Shown here in pieces: positions 49,769 to 59,115 of a stretch of 64,000 bases of DNA. The stretch covers positions 4,173,001-4,237,000 of the forward strand of contig NZ_CP084541.1 of NCBI RefSeq assembly GCF_020410765.1, written 5' to 3'. Position 1 is the stretch's first letter. Each line of letters begins with the position of its first letter. The position numbers and the translations under genes were made by a program. The notes under the pieces are model-generated. The model was not told where the DNA came from, searched no databases, and was given only the letters and a program-made list of their open reading frames with translations. This stretch comes from Streptomyces marincola. GTDB lineage: Bacteria; Actinomycetota; Actinomycetes; Streptomycetales; Streptomycetaceae.

Positions 49769-50984
49769 CCCCTCCCCGACGGCGACGCCCGCGCCCAGCG
49801 GGCGTCGCCGCCGCCGGCGGCACCCGGGCGAAGCGCCCGGCCGCGCGGCGTTCGTGCGTGAAGGCCGCCAGGGCGAGGGCCAGGCCCGTGGCGCTGAGAA
49901 GGGCCCCCGTCCAGTTCGGGGCGGTGTGGCCGAGCCCGGCGTCGATGGCGGCTCCGCCCAGGTAGGCGCCGAGTGCGGCACCGAGGTTGAAGGCGCCGAT
50001 GTTGGCCGAGGCCGCCAGCGTGCCGGCGCCCTCCACCTGCCGCAGGATGTAGGTCTGGAGGGGCGGGATGGTGGCGTAGCCGACGCAGCCGAGGACCGCG
50101 ATGGTGAGCGCGGCGAGCAGTTTGTGGTGGGCGGTGAGGGTGAACAGGGCCAGGGTCGCGACCAGGGCCGCCAGCAGGGTGAGGATGGTCGGCTCAAGCG
50201 CCCGGTCGGCGGCCTTGCCGCCGATCAGGTTGCCCGCGACCACACCCACGCCGAAGAGGACCAGCAGCCAGGCGATGCTTCCCGGGCCGTAGCCGGTCAC
50301 GCCGGTCATCATGGGGGCCAGGTAGGTGAAGGAAGACATCAGCCCGCCGAAGCCGATGGCGGTGATGCCCAGGGCCGCCCACACCGACGGCCGGCGGAAG
50401 GCGGCGAGTTCCCGCGCGAGTCCGCCGTTGGGCGGGAGCGGCCGACGGGGGAGCAGGATGACGACGCCCGCCAGGCCGATGACGCCGAGTGCGGTGACAG
50501 CCCAGAAGGCCGAACGCCACCCGAAGTGCTGACCCAAGACGGTGCCCATCGGCACGCCCAGGACGTTGGCGAGGCTCAGGCCGGTGAAGACCAGGGCGAT
50601 GGCACCGGCGCGCCGGTCGGGCCGGACGAGGTCGGCGGCGACCACGGAGCCGATGCCGAAGAACACGCCGTGGCAGCAGGCGGACAGGACGCGCCCGGTC
50701 ATCAGCAGCCCGTAGCTCGGGGCGAGGGCCGAGAGCACGCTGCCCGCGATGAACAGCGTCATCAGGCCGGTCAGGACATCCTTGCGGGTGATCCGGGTGG
50801 TGAACGCGGTCAGCAGGGGCCCGCCGACGGCCACCCCGAGCGCGTAGCCGCTGACGAGGAGACCGGCGGTGGGTATGGAGACGTCGAAGTCGCCGGCCAC
50901 CTCGGGGAGCAGCCCGTTGACGACGAACTCGGTGGTGCCGATGGCGAACGAACAAACGGTCAGGGCCAGAAGAGGGATGGGCAT
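49755..50984 (-). CDS. MFS efflux transporter (arabinose-efflux/CmlR-like)
   Basis: A 409-residue major-facilitator protein with twelve membrane helices. It opens with the drug-efflux N-terminus LALTVCSFAIGTTEFVVNGL. Motif A-like VGGPLLTAFTTRITRKDV and the motif-C region GVFFGIGSVVAADLVRPDRR, SLANVLGVPMGTVLGQHFGW are present. Such proteins export sugars or antibiotics. The divergent gene was an XRE-type regulator that is now truncated by the Tn3-type element, so the exporter has probably lost its repressor. ATG 50984 follows AAAGGCG. Confidence 0.9.
   Translation of the reverse strand: MPIPLLALTVCSFAIGTTEFVVNGLLPEVAGDFDVSIPTAGLLVSGYALGVAVGGPLLTAFTTRITRKDVLTGLMTLFIAGSVLSALAPSYGLLMTGRVLSACCHGVFFGIGSVVAADLVRPDRRAGAIALVFTGLSLANVLGVPMGTVLGQHFGWRSAFWAVTALGVIGLAGVVILLPRRPLPPNGGLARELAAFRRPSVWAALGITAIGFGGLMSSFTYLAPMMTGVTGYGPGSIAWLLVLFGVGVVAGNLIGGKAADRALEPTILTLLAALVATLALFTLTAHHKLLAALTIAVLGCVGYATIPPLQTYILRQVEGAGTLAASANIGAFNLGAALGAYLGGAAIDAGLGHTAPNWTGALLSATGLALALAAFTHERRAAGRFARVPPAAATPAGRGRRRRGGVRCR
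49780..49810 (+). terminator. 13-bp perfect hairpin at the convergent end
   Basis: CGGCGACGCCCGC (49780-49792) pairs with GCGGGCGTCGCCG (49798-49810) around a five-base loop. It is 12 bases past the small membrane protein stop and within the 3' end of the MFS coding sequence, so it can terminate the plus-strand transcript. Confidence 0.6.
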
Positions 50985-51225
50985 GCGGGCGCCTTTCGAC
51001 AGCCGGGGCGTGCGGAGGAAATGAGCGGGGCCCGCCGGGCCACGGGGAGGCCATCGCGGGCGGGGCGGGGCGGGGTAGCGGATGCGCGGGGAACGCGGCG
51101 TGGCCGCGAACACCGGCCCTCAGCAATCTTTGAGGCTGTCCGGAGCCCCGGCGGGCGTGAGCCTGACCGGAACCGGGTCAGGTTCCCAGGGCTGCCGCCC
51201 GGCCTCGTCTGGGACAGTGAAGGGC

Positions 51226-51300
51226 ATGACGGCAAGCAGCGAGTTGGGGACATTCCTGCGCGACCGCAGAGGCCGGAAGGGGGGCGACCGGAATACGTGA
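51226..51300 (+). pseudogene. XRE-type regulator truncated after about 18 codons by Tn3-family insertion
   Basis: From ATG 51226 the frame reads MTASSELGTFLRDRRGRK, the typical start of an XRE/MmyB-type regulator (compare LAEFLRHRRG in the intact regulator at 20339-21178). It then enters GGDRNT and a stop. The break coincides with GGGGGGCGACCGG at 51279-51291, a G-rich start of the kind found at Tn3-family termini. The regulator was divergent from the MFS gene and presumably its repressor. Confidence 0.65.
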
Positions 51301-51316
51301 CGGATCGGCAATAGGC
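51279..51316 (+). repeat. Putative left inverted repeat of a Tn3-family element
   Basis: About 38 bases starting GGGGGGCGACCGGAATACGT mark the point where the regulator frame is lost, roughly 110 bases before the transposase start. The G-rich outer end and length are those of Tn3-family terminal repeats. I could not find the matching right repeat by eye in this window. Confidence 0.5.
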
Positions 51317-51423
51317 CCTGGGCTTGAACCTGATGGTGACGGTTTGACTACTTCCCGGACACGCTGCACCGAGTAGCGCTAGGTTGTCCGCGCCACTTCC
51401 GCTTCGTAGTCAAGGCAGGACCG

Positions 51424-54400
51424 ATGGCGTCGATCGACCGCACCGCCTACCCCCGGTTCAAGAAGAGCGTGCCGCCCCAGGAGCTGTACGACGTCTTCAC
51501 CCCCTCACCAAAGGAGATCGAGTGGGCCCAGCGCGCCACCCGCTCCGATGAGCACCTGCTCGCGCTGGTGGTCCAGCTCAAGGCCTTCCAACGGCTGGGG
51601 TACTTCCCCCGCATGGACGAGGTCCCCGACGCTGTAGTTGGTCATGTGCGCAGCCGCCTGGATCTGGCCGCCGATGTGGAGTGTGCCCACGATTCGGACC
51701 GGACCCGGCGCCACCACCGGGCACTGGTCCGCGACCGCCAGGGCGTCAACAGCGACCGCGAGGCCGCACGTGTCCTGGCCGAGGAGACCATGCGCGCCGA
51801 GGCGCGGGTCAAGGACAACCCGGCCGACCTGATCAACGTCGCCTTGGAGGAGCTGACGCGCAACAGCTTCGAGCTGCCCGGGTTCACCGTCTTGGACAAG
51901 ATGGCCGCGCGGGTGCGAGCCGAGGTCAACTACGAGTTCTTCTTCGGCATCACCAAGCGCATGGGGGACGACGACATCGCCCGGATGGAAGGGCTGCTCC
52001 AGGTCCCTGCGGGACGGCGCACCTCCCCGGCCGACGACCTCAAACAGTCCGCGCGCCGCCCGTCGCTGTCGCGGTTCAAGCAGCACCTGCGGCACCTGCG
52101 CGACCTGGACCTGCTCGGGCCGACCCAGGTGTGGCTGGAAGAGGTTCCCAAGGCCAAGGTCGAGCACTTCGCCGCTGAGGCGCGGGTGCTGGATATCTCC
52201 CAACTGCGCAAGTTCAACGATGACAAGCGGATCGCGTTGGTGGTCAGCCTGGTCCACGTGGCCCGGGTGCGGGCTCGCGATGAGGTCGCGGGCATGTTCT
52301 GCCGCCGGATGGCGGCGATCCACAAGAAGGGGCGCGAGCGCCTGCAGGAGATCCGCGAACGCCAGCGGGCCGAGACCGAACGGCTGTGGGGCGTGTTCGG
52401 CCGTATGCTCTCGGGAGCCCGGGAGGCCCACGCCCACGGCGAGGCCGCCGCGTGGGCGGAGTCGGCGGTGTGCGAGCGGGCCGGGGAGCTGATGCTCAAA
52501 CCGCTCGCCGACGCCGGCGGCGTCGCCAAGGTCTCGCAGGAGCACGAGGAGATCTCCGCCCACCACGGCAACAACTACACGGGCCTGATGGCGGGGTTCT
52601 ACCGCTCCCACCGGGCAGCGCTGTTCGAGCTGCTGGAGGTGTTGGAGCTCAAGCCCACCAGCGCTGATGACTCGGTGCTGCGGGCGGTGGCGTTCATCCG
52701 CGCCAACCGGCACCTACGCGGTGAGTATGTCCCTGACCATCTGGAGGGCTGCGAGGCGTTGGATACCTCCTTCGTCTCCGAGCACTGGGCCAAGACGATC
52801 CGCGAGCGCGGTCGGCCGGGGGTTTTCGTGCGCCGCCAGTTGGAGGTGTGCGTGTTCTCCTACCTGGCCTCGGAGCTGCGCACGGGGGACGTGGCTGTGG
52901 TGGGGGCCGACTCCTACGCCAGCTTCCTGGACCAGCTCATGAGCGCCGAGGAGGCCCAGGGCAAGATCGCCGCCTACTGCGCCGAGGCGGGCATCCCCGA
53001 CACGGCCGACGGGCTGTGCGACATGGTCCGGGGCCTGCTGGACGCGCACGCCGCGCGCACGGACGCCGCCTACCCTGACAACGCCGACCTGGCGATCGAC
53101 GAGGACGGGGTGCCCACGCTCAAGCGGCGCCGCGGCCGCGAGCGCACCGCCTCCGCGCTCGCGCTGGAGGCCGCGGTCACCGAGCGCATGGACGAGGTCG
53201 GGCTGTTGGACATCGTCACCCGGACCGCGCACTGGATCGGCTGGTACCGCCACTTCGGGCCCTTGTCGGGGTCGGACCCCAAGATCAAGGACCCGTTGGG
53301 CCGCTACTCGGTCATCGGCTTCACCTACGGCACCAACCTGGGGCCGCACCAGATGTCGCGTCACCTGCGCGGCGGGCTCTCGCCGCACGAGATCGCCGGG
53401 CCCGCCCGCGAGCACGTCACCGCGCACAAGCTGAACCGGGCCAGCGCCGATGTGGTCAACGCCTTCAGCTGCCTGGACGTCACCTACTGGTGGGGCGATG
53501 GCTCACGGGTGGGGGCGGACGGCACCCAGATCGACACCTGGGACGACAACCTCCTGGCGGAGACGAGCGTGCGGTATGGCGGGTACGGGGGGATCGCCTA
53601 CCGGCACATCGCCGATTCCTATATCGCGCTGTTCTCCCACTTCATTCCGTGCGGGGTGTGGGAGGCCGTCTACATCTTCGAGGGACTGCTGCGCCAGGAG
53701 AGCGGCCTGGAGCCCGAGACGCTCCACGCCGACACCCAGGGCCAGTCCCTGCCGGCCTTCGGACTGGCCGCTTTGCTGGGGGTGGAGCTGCTGCCCCGTA
53801 TCCGCAACTGGAAGGACCTGGTCTTCTACCGCCCCAGCGCCAACGCCCGCTACCGCCACATCGATGCGCTGTTCGGCGAGGACGCGGTCATCAACTGGAA
53901 ACTCATACGCACCCACTGGATCGACCTGATGCGCACCGTGCTGTCCATCAAGGAGGGACGGCTGTCCAGCTCGGTGCTGCTGCGCCGCCTGAGCAACGAG
54001 TCCAAGAAGAACCGGCTGTACCGGGCGTTCCGTGAGTTGGGGCGGGCGATGCGCACCACCGTGCTGCTGCGCTACCTCAACGAACCCGAGCTGCGCGAGG
54101 GCATCACCGCCGTCACCAACCGGGTGGAGGCCTTCCACGGGTTCTCCTCCTGGCTGCGGTTCGGCAACAACGGCACCCTGGCCGACAACGACCCCGACCA
54201 CATGGAGCTGCTGGTCAAGTTCAACGAACTGCTGGCCAACTGCGTGATCTTCTACAACGCCGTGGCCATCACCGCGGCCCTGACCCAGCTCAGGAACGAG
54301 GGCCACCGCGTCTACGGGCCCGACGTGGCCTGTCTGGCCCCGTACATGAGCGCGCACATCCGCCGCTTCGGCGACTACGTGCTCGATGTGTCCCCGCCCG

Positions 54401-54462
54401 GCGCGGCCCAGGCCCACCTGGAACTGGACGAGACCGACCAGACACAAGAGAGCACGCGGTGA
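51424..54462 (+). mobile_element. Tn3-family transposase
   Basis: A 1012-residue DDE transposase of full family length and without frameshifts. The N-terminal DUF4158-type DNA-binding region starts YPRFKKSVPPQELYDVFTPS. The catalytic acidic residues are Asp699 (GADGTQ), Asp770 (HADTQGQS) and Glu902 (NRVEAFHG). The signature TFGLG-type core is replaced by LLGVELLPRIRNWKDLVFYR as usual for the group. It should recognise the terminal repeats and move the element by replicative transposition. No resolvase gene follows directly; the genes to the right may be cargo or old chromosome. Confidence 0.95.
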
Positions 54463-54729
54463 AGACTCACACCCCGAAGATGCAGGGCTCCCCGAGTCGT
54501 GAGGCGGCCCGACAGGTCGGCGGCCCCCGCGCGGCCTCTGTCACTTCTTGGGCGCGTCGGCTTCGGTGTCGCCGGAGCGCAGGGGCGGGGCCGTCGTCCG
54601 TCTGGACGCTGCAGCGCCCAGCGAGGATAGGCTGAGAGCGCTACTCCCCGGGAGAGCCGACGGCATACAGCACGGTAACCGATCACGCTGAATGTCGGTG
54701 TGTCAGATTGTTGTTACGAGGGGTGAACG

Positions 54730-55755
54730 GTGATTTCGGACCAACCCGAACTCGTACTCGACCGCATCGAGTGCGCCGCTCGCACCTTGGGTGCGGGCGG
54801 TCTGGTCGCGTTCCCCACCGAGACGGTGTACGGGCTCGGCGCCGATGCCGAGAATGTCGGCGCCGTGGAACGTGTCTTCACGGTGAAGGGGCGGCCGACG
54901 ACGCATCCGCTGATCGTGCACCTCGGCGGCGCGCACCAGCTCGCTGAATGGGCGGCCGACGTGCCCGACACGGCGCACCTCATCGCCGAACGCTTCTGGC
55001 CGGGCCCGCTGACGCTGGTGCTTCGGCGGGCGGCCCGTGTTCCCCGTGTGGTCACCGGTGGCCTCGACACCATCGCGCTGCGGGTGCCGAACCATCCGGT
55101 CGCCTTGAAGATGCTGACGGCTTTCGGCGGCGGGGTGGCGGCGCCCTCGGCCAACCGCTTCGGCGAGGTCAGCCCTACGACGACCCGTCATGTCCATGCG
55201 GGATTGGGCGCGGACGTCGACTATGTGCTCGACGGTGGCCCGTGCTCGGTCGGCGTCGAGTCCGCCATCGTCGATCTCACGGGTGAGCCGGCGATCCTGC
55301 GCCCCGGTGGTGTGAGTCGAGAGGACCTCGAGCACGTACTGGGCCGTGCCGTGTCGGTGCGGGCCAAGAGCGCTGTCCGGGTTCCAGGCCAGTTCCCGTC
55401 GCACTACGCGCCGCGGGCCCGGGTGCTCCTGGTCGAACCGGACCGGGTCCTCGACGAAGCCGAACTGCTGGCGGCGCAAGGGCAACGGGTCGGTGTCCTT
55501 CTTCCCCCCGAGTTCGCGGGTGATGCCGTGTCGTCTTCCGCGCAGCACGTGATCGCGGTACCGGACTCGGCCGCACAGTACGCGCAGCGGCTCTATGGGT
55601 TCCTCCATGACTTCGACCGGCACGGATGCGAGGTCATCGTGGCATCACTTCCCGCCCTGGAGGGGATCGGATCGGCGATCGCGGACCGGCTCGGCCGGGC
55701 GGCCGGGCCCCGCGATCAGGCGAGTCGTGGCTCCGGCCGGTTCAGCGGTCGTTGA
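54730..55755 (+). CDS. sua5: Threonylcarbamoyl-AMP synthase, two-domain Sua5 type
   Basis: A 341-residue enzyme making threonylcarbamoyl-AMP from threonine, bicarbonate and ATP for the t6A37 tRNA modification. The YrdC/TsaC domain (1-205) has AFPTETVYGLGADA, the KxR-type VKGRPTTHPLIVH, FWPGPLTLVLR and APSANRFGEVSPTT. The linker SHYAPRAR leads into the Sua5 C-terminal domain. A second copy of this essential gene is likely elsewhere. GTG 54730 has GAGGGG upstream. Its end overlaps the convergent murF by 14 bases. The use of bicarbonate is notable beside dabBA. Confidence 0.92.
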   Translation: MISDQPELVLDRIECAARTLGAGGLVAFPTETVYGLGADAENVGAVERVFTVKGRPTTHPLIVHLGGAHQLAEWAADVPDTAHLIAERFWPGPLTLVLRRAARVPRVVTGGLDTIALRVPNHPVALKMLTAFGGGVAAPSANRFGEVSPTTTRHVHAGLGADVDYVLDGGPCSVGVESAIVDLTGEPAILRPGGVSREDLEHVLGRAVSVRAKSAVRVPGQFPSHYAPRARVLLVEPDRVLDEAELLAAQGQRVGVLLPPEFAGDAVSSSAQHVIAVPDSAAQYAQRLYGFLHDFDRHGCEVIVASLPALEGIGSAIADRLGRAAGPRDQASRGSGRFSGR

Positions 55756-57130
55756 GGGCGGCGACGAGGTCTTCGAGGCGGGCGGCCCGGGAGGCCTTGA
55801 TCAAGACGAGGTCGCCGGGGTGAAGGCCGCGGTGGAGGACGTCGTGGGCCTGCCGTGCGTCACGGACGGAGACGATGTCGAGGTGGTCGCATGCGGCGCG
55901 GGCGGCGTCGGCGATCAGGGCGGCGTGGTCATCGCCGACCACGACCAGGAGGTCGAGAGCGGCCTGTGCGGCGAGCACGCCCAGGTGGCGATGGGCTTGA
56001 GCGGCGTGCTCTCCGAGCTCGGCCATCTCTCCCAGGACCGCGATGCGGCGACGCGCGGTCACCGAGGTCAGCGCGGTGAGAGCGGCCGACATCGAGTCCG
56101 GATTCGCGTTGTACGCGTCGTGGATGAGGGTAATACCGTCATCCCGGACGATGGTCTGCATACGTCCGGCGGACCTGGGCCGTGCCTCGGTCAGCGCCTG
56201 GGCGATCATCGCGGTGTCCAGACCCAGGCCATGAGCGGTCGCCGCGACGGCGAGTGCGTTGCCGATGTGATGCCGACCGGTGAGCGAGAGCGTGACGGGC
56301 GCGGTGCCCTCGGGGGTGCACAGGGTGAATCCCGCGCGACCGTCCTGGGTGAGGCGCACGTCGCGGGCGTGCACGCGCGTCGGATGGGGGTGGTGGCTCC
56401 ACCACAGAGGGCGGGCACGGGTGCGGTCCGCCATGGCTGAGACGAGCGGATCGTCGGCGTTGAGGACGGCGAGGCCGCCGTGGTCGGCGTCGGGGAGTCC
56501 GGCGACCAGTTCGCTCTTGGCCACGGCGATCCCGGCCTGTCCGTCGGGGTACTGGCCGATGTGGGCGGTGCCGACGTTGAGCACCAGGCCTACATGGGGC
56601 GTGACCAGGTCGCACAGGTAGCCGAGGTGCCCGCGGCCCCGGGCACCCATCTCCAGGACGAGGTAGCGCGTGTCGGGGGTGGCGTGCAGGATCGTGAGGG
56701 GGAAGCCGAGTTCGTTGTTGTACGAACCGCCGGTGGCGGTGACGGGTCCGTGGTGCGCCAGCACCTGGGCGGCGAGATCCTTGGTGCTGGTCTTGCCGTT
56801 CGATCCGGTGATGCCGATGACGGTCGCCGACAGGTGGCCCGCCACGTGGCGGGCCAGCGCGCCGAGCGCGACGGTGACATCGGCGACCTGGACGGCCGGG
56901 GCGGCCACCGGCCGTGAGGCGAGCACCAGCGCCGCGCCCGCGGCGATGGCGGCCGGGGCGTGGTCGTGCCCGTCGGTGTGCCGGCCGGAGAGCGCGGCGA
57001 ACAGGCCGCCGGGGTGGACCCGGCGTGAGTCGATGCTTGCGGGTGCCGTGACCCACAGGAGGGGGTCGGTGCCGGCGGTCAGGCGACCTCCAGTGGCCTC
57101 GGCGATGGCGGTTGCGGTCAGAGGTATCAC
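55742..57130 (-). CDS. murF: UDP-N-acetylmuramoyl-tripeptide:D-Ala-D-Ala ligase (MurF) paralogue
   Basis: A 462-residue Mur ligase. The N-terminal MurF domain is IDSRRVHPGGLFAALSGRHT. The ATP loop is IGITGSNGKTSTKDL. YNNELGFPLTILHA, LVLEMGARGRGHL and NVGTAHIGQYPD are the central-domain motifs, and DAYNANPDSMSAAL with VLGEMAELG the C-terminal ones. It adds D-Ala-D-Ala to the peptidoglycan precursor. It is outside any dcw cluster, so probably a second copy. GTG 57130 has AGGAG upstream. The remnant of a DUF6671-like gene lies just before it. Confidence 0.92.
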   Translation of the reverse strand: MIPLTATAIAEATGGRLTAGTDPLLWVTAPASIDSRRVHPGGLFAALSGRHTDGHDHAPAAIAAGAALVLASRPVAAPAVQVADVTVALGALARHVAGHLSATVIGITGSNGKTSTKDLAAQVLAHHGPVTATGGSYNNELGFPLTILHATPDTRYLVLEMGARGRGHLGYLCDLVTPHVGLVLNVGTAHIGQYPDGQAGIAVAKSELVAGLPDADHGGLAVLNADDPLVSAMADRTRARPLWWSHHPHPTRVHARDVRLTQDGRAGFTLCTPEGTAPVTLSLTGRHHIGNALAVAATAHGLGLDTAMIAQALTEARPRSAGRMQTIVRDDGITLIHDAYNANPDSMSAALTALTSVTARRRIAVLGEMAELGEHAAQAHRHLGVLAAQAALDLLVVVGDDHAALIADAARAACDHLDIVSVRDARQAHDVLHRGLHPGDLVLIKASRAARLEDLVAALNDR

Positions 57131-57159
57131 GTGGTTGGACTCCTGCGCGCGAAGGCTCT

Positions 57160-57272
57160 TGCCCGTCGGTGTCGACGTCGTCGGCGAGGACCAGGCCCGG
57201 GGTCCGCTGTTCGGCGTGTCCGGTGGCCAGTGCGACGCGTGCGTCCGTACAGGGGTGGGCGGTGGCGGTCAC
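57160..57272 (-). pseudogene. Truncated copy of the DUF6671-like gene
   Basis: The frame starting at ATG 57272 reads MTATAHPCTDARVALATGHA and later LVLADDVDTD, closely matching the N-terminus of the intact gene at 59116-59988. A block of about ten codons is missing inside it, and the similarity stops about 35 codons in. It overlaps the preceding winged-helix gene by four bases exactly as in the intact copy. Confidence 0.72.
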
Positions 57273-57568
57273 GCCACCTGGTCAGGGTCGATGCGGGTGC
57301 CGATGAGCACGGCCAGGAGTTCTCCGATGGCGGTGTCGCGGTCCATCGGATGGCGCAGCGGCAACTCCGCGTGCATCCGGTACCGGTTGCGGCGCCCCTC
57401 GCGCTCTCGTTCCAGGTACCCGGCTTCGACGAGATCCGCCACGATGCGCTGTGCGGCCCGCTCGGTGATGCCCACCTGCTCGGCGACATCCCGCAACCGG
57501 GCCTGGGGATCCCGCACCACGCACAGCAGTACGTGGGCGTGGTTGGTGAGAAACGTCCACTCCTGCAT
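57165..57568 (-). repeat. Direct repeat, copy 1 (winged-helix plus truncated DUF6671-like)
   Basis: About 400 bases that recur in the same orientation at 59851-60284 with high identity in the winged-helix part and small deletions in the DUF6671-like part. The intervening DNA holds the USP remnant, terC and the intact DUF6671-like gene. Confidence 0.8.
57269..57568 (-). CDS. Small winged-helix regulator, copy 1
   Basis: A 99-residue MarR/ArsR-like winged helix: FLTNHAHVLLCVVRDPQARL, DVAEQVGITERAAQRIVADL and YLEREREGRRNRY, then a short tail with LRHPMDRDTAIGELLAVL. It is nearly identical to the copy at 59985-60284. It overlaps the truncated DUF6671-like frame by four bases, with murF downstream. 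The upstream region contains ATGTCGTAT, also present before the second copy, a possible operator. Confidence 0.83.
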   Translation of the reverse strand: MQEWTFLTNHAHVLLCVVRDPQARLRDVAEQVGITERAAQRIVADLVEAGYLEREREGRRNRYRMHAELPLRHPMDRDTAIGELLAVLIGTRIDPDQVA

Positions 57569-57627
57569 GCCAGTACCTTACCCCACCTTCCCGTAGTGCG
57601 TATCGCGTTTTTCGGCACGCGTATTTC

Positions 57628-57965
57628 ATGTCGTATAACTCGTCCGGCTCTGTGGTCGCCCTCGGCTGGGCCGCCGCGGAGGTCCGTTCGCGTCGCTCGA
57701 ATCTGCGCCTGATGAACGCCTCGCATGTGCCGCGCACCATCCGCTCCTTCGGTGAACCGGACGTCGTGCCATCTTCGGCTGTTCTTCGGGAACGTGCGAA
57801 GACCGCACTGGCGGAGGCCCGTCGTCGGTCGCCCTTCAGGAACCCGGGGTCGAGGTCGAGACGTCGGTGGCGTCGCCGCCCGTGTTGGATGCCCTGGAAT
57901 TCGCGCCCCACGACGCCGGACTCGTGGTGTCGTCCGCGCCGGCTCGGGCTCGTGACCGCGCCGGC
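57628..57965 (+). pseudogene. Universal stress protein remnant, frameshifted
   Basis: The plus frame from 57628 gives ALGWAAAEVRSRRSNLRLMN and VPSSAVLRERAKTALAEARR, the layout of an actinobacterial Usp domain. At about 57825 the similarity moves to another frame: LQEPGVEVETSVASPPV and HDAGLVVSS, the usual second half up to the VVxGSRG loop. The nucleotide-binding GxxGxxxxS segment is not intact. A decayed usp gene explains the otherwise gene-free 440 bases here. Confidence 0.5.
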
Positions 57966-58011
57966 GGCAGGCCTTGGCCGGCGATGGATGTTCTTTGACG
58001 CTCGGCCCGGC

Positions 58012-59031
58012 TCACGGCTCTTCGGTGGTGTCCTCGCGCCCGGCCTCGGCGTCGTGCGCGCGAAGTGAGCCCGCGTGGGCCTTGGCCGTAGGGTCGCGGC
58101 GGGTCTTGGCCAGGCTCGCCACGGTGACCACGACCAGGATCACGATGATCACCACCAGGCTCGCCAGCGTCGGGATCTCCGGGACCCGTTCGTCCAGGTC
58201 CACGTGGGCCCAGTGCAGAAGCAGCTTCGCGCCGATGAACATCAGGATGAGCGCCAGCCCGGTCGAGAGGTACACCAGCCGGTCGAGCAAGCCCTTCACC
58301 AGGAAGAACAGTGCGCGCAGCCCGAGCAGGGCGAACGCGTTCGCGGTGAACACGATGTAGGGCTCCTGGGTGATCCCGAAGATCGCCGGGATCGAGTCCA
58401 CGGCGAACAGCAGGTCGACGGTGCCGATCGCGATCAGCACGATGAGCATCGGCGTGACCACACGGCGGCCGTCGACCCGGGTGAAGATCCTGCCACCGAC
58501 GAACCCGTCGGTGACCGGCAGGACCCGCCGGGCCAGACGCACCACGGAGTTGTCCTCGATCGCGGGGTCCTCGTTGCGGTGCCGGAACAACTGGATCGCC
58601 GTGTAGATCAACAGCAGGCCGAACACGAGGAACATGAAGGAGAACAGTGCCAACAGCGCGGCTCCGAGTGCGATGAACACCGCCCGCATGGCCAGGGCGA
58701 GCACGATGCCGAACGTCAGCACCTTGTGCTGATGCTCGACCGGTACCGCGAAGGTGGTGATGATGATGACGAAGACGAAGAGGTTGTCGACGGACAGGCT
58801 CTTCTCCACCAGGTAGCCGACGAAGTACTCGGTGCCGAGCTCACCGCCGTGAGCCAGGGTGAACCACACGCCGAAGATCAGGGCCACCGCGATGTAGAAG
58901 ACCGACCACGCGGTCGCCTCCCGGAACCCGACGCGGTGCGGTTTCAGCGCGGCGATGGTCAGGTCTGCGGCGAGCAGGGCCACGATGACGGCGATCGTGA
59001 CGATCCACGTGGTAAGGCCGATGTCGAGCAC
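58012..59031 (-). CDS. TerC-family integral membrane protein
   Basis: A 339-residue membrane protein with eight or nine helices of the TerC/Alx family. GYLVEKSLSVDNLFVFVIII and DLLFAVDSIPAIFGITQEPY carry the conserved Asp residues that bind metal in the membrane. The C-terminal tail is charged. Relatives export manganese or calcium or respond to alkaline pH and tellurite. GTG 59031 has AAAGGA upstream. It follows the intact DUF6671-like gene by 85 bases on the same strand, so an operon with the regulator is plausible. Confidence 0.9.
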   Translation of the reverse strand: MLDIGLTTWIVTIAVIVALLAADLTIAALKPHRVGFREATAWSVFYIAVALIFGVWFTLAHGGELGTEYFVGYLVEKSLSVDNLFVFVIIITTFAVPVEHQHKVLTFGIVLALAMRAVFIALGAALLALFSFMFLVFGLLLIYTAIQLFRHRNEDPAIEDNSVVRLARRVLPVTDGFVGGRIFTRVDGRRVVTPMLIVLIAIGTVDLLFAVDSIPAIFGITQEPYIVFTANAFALLGLRALFFLVKGLLDRLVYLSTGLALILMFIGAKLLLHWAHVDLDERVPEIPTLASLVVIIVILVVVTVASLAKTRRDPTAKAHAGSLRAHDAEAGREDTTEEP

Positions 59032-59115
59032 GTCAGTCCTTTCGTGCTGGGGTCTGGTCTGCGCCGGTGGGCCCTGCCGACGGTCGCGTCGGTGATGTCG
59101 GACCGCGGGGTTCGA

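Noticed and set aside
54463..54729. Right inverted repeat of the Tn3 element just after the transposase
   Set aside because: Read against the reverse complement of 51279-51316 no match was seen; the CCGAC-AG-GTCGG palindrome at about 54509-54520 is too short to be the terminus.
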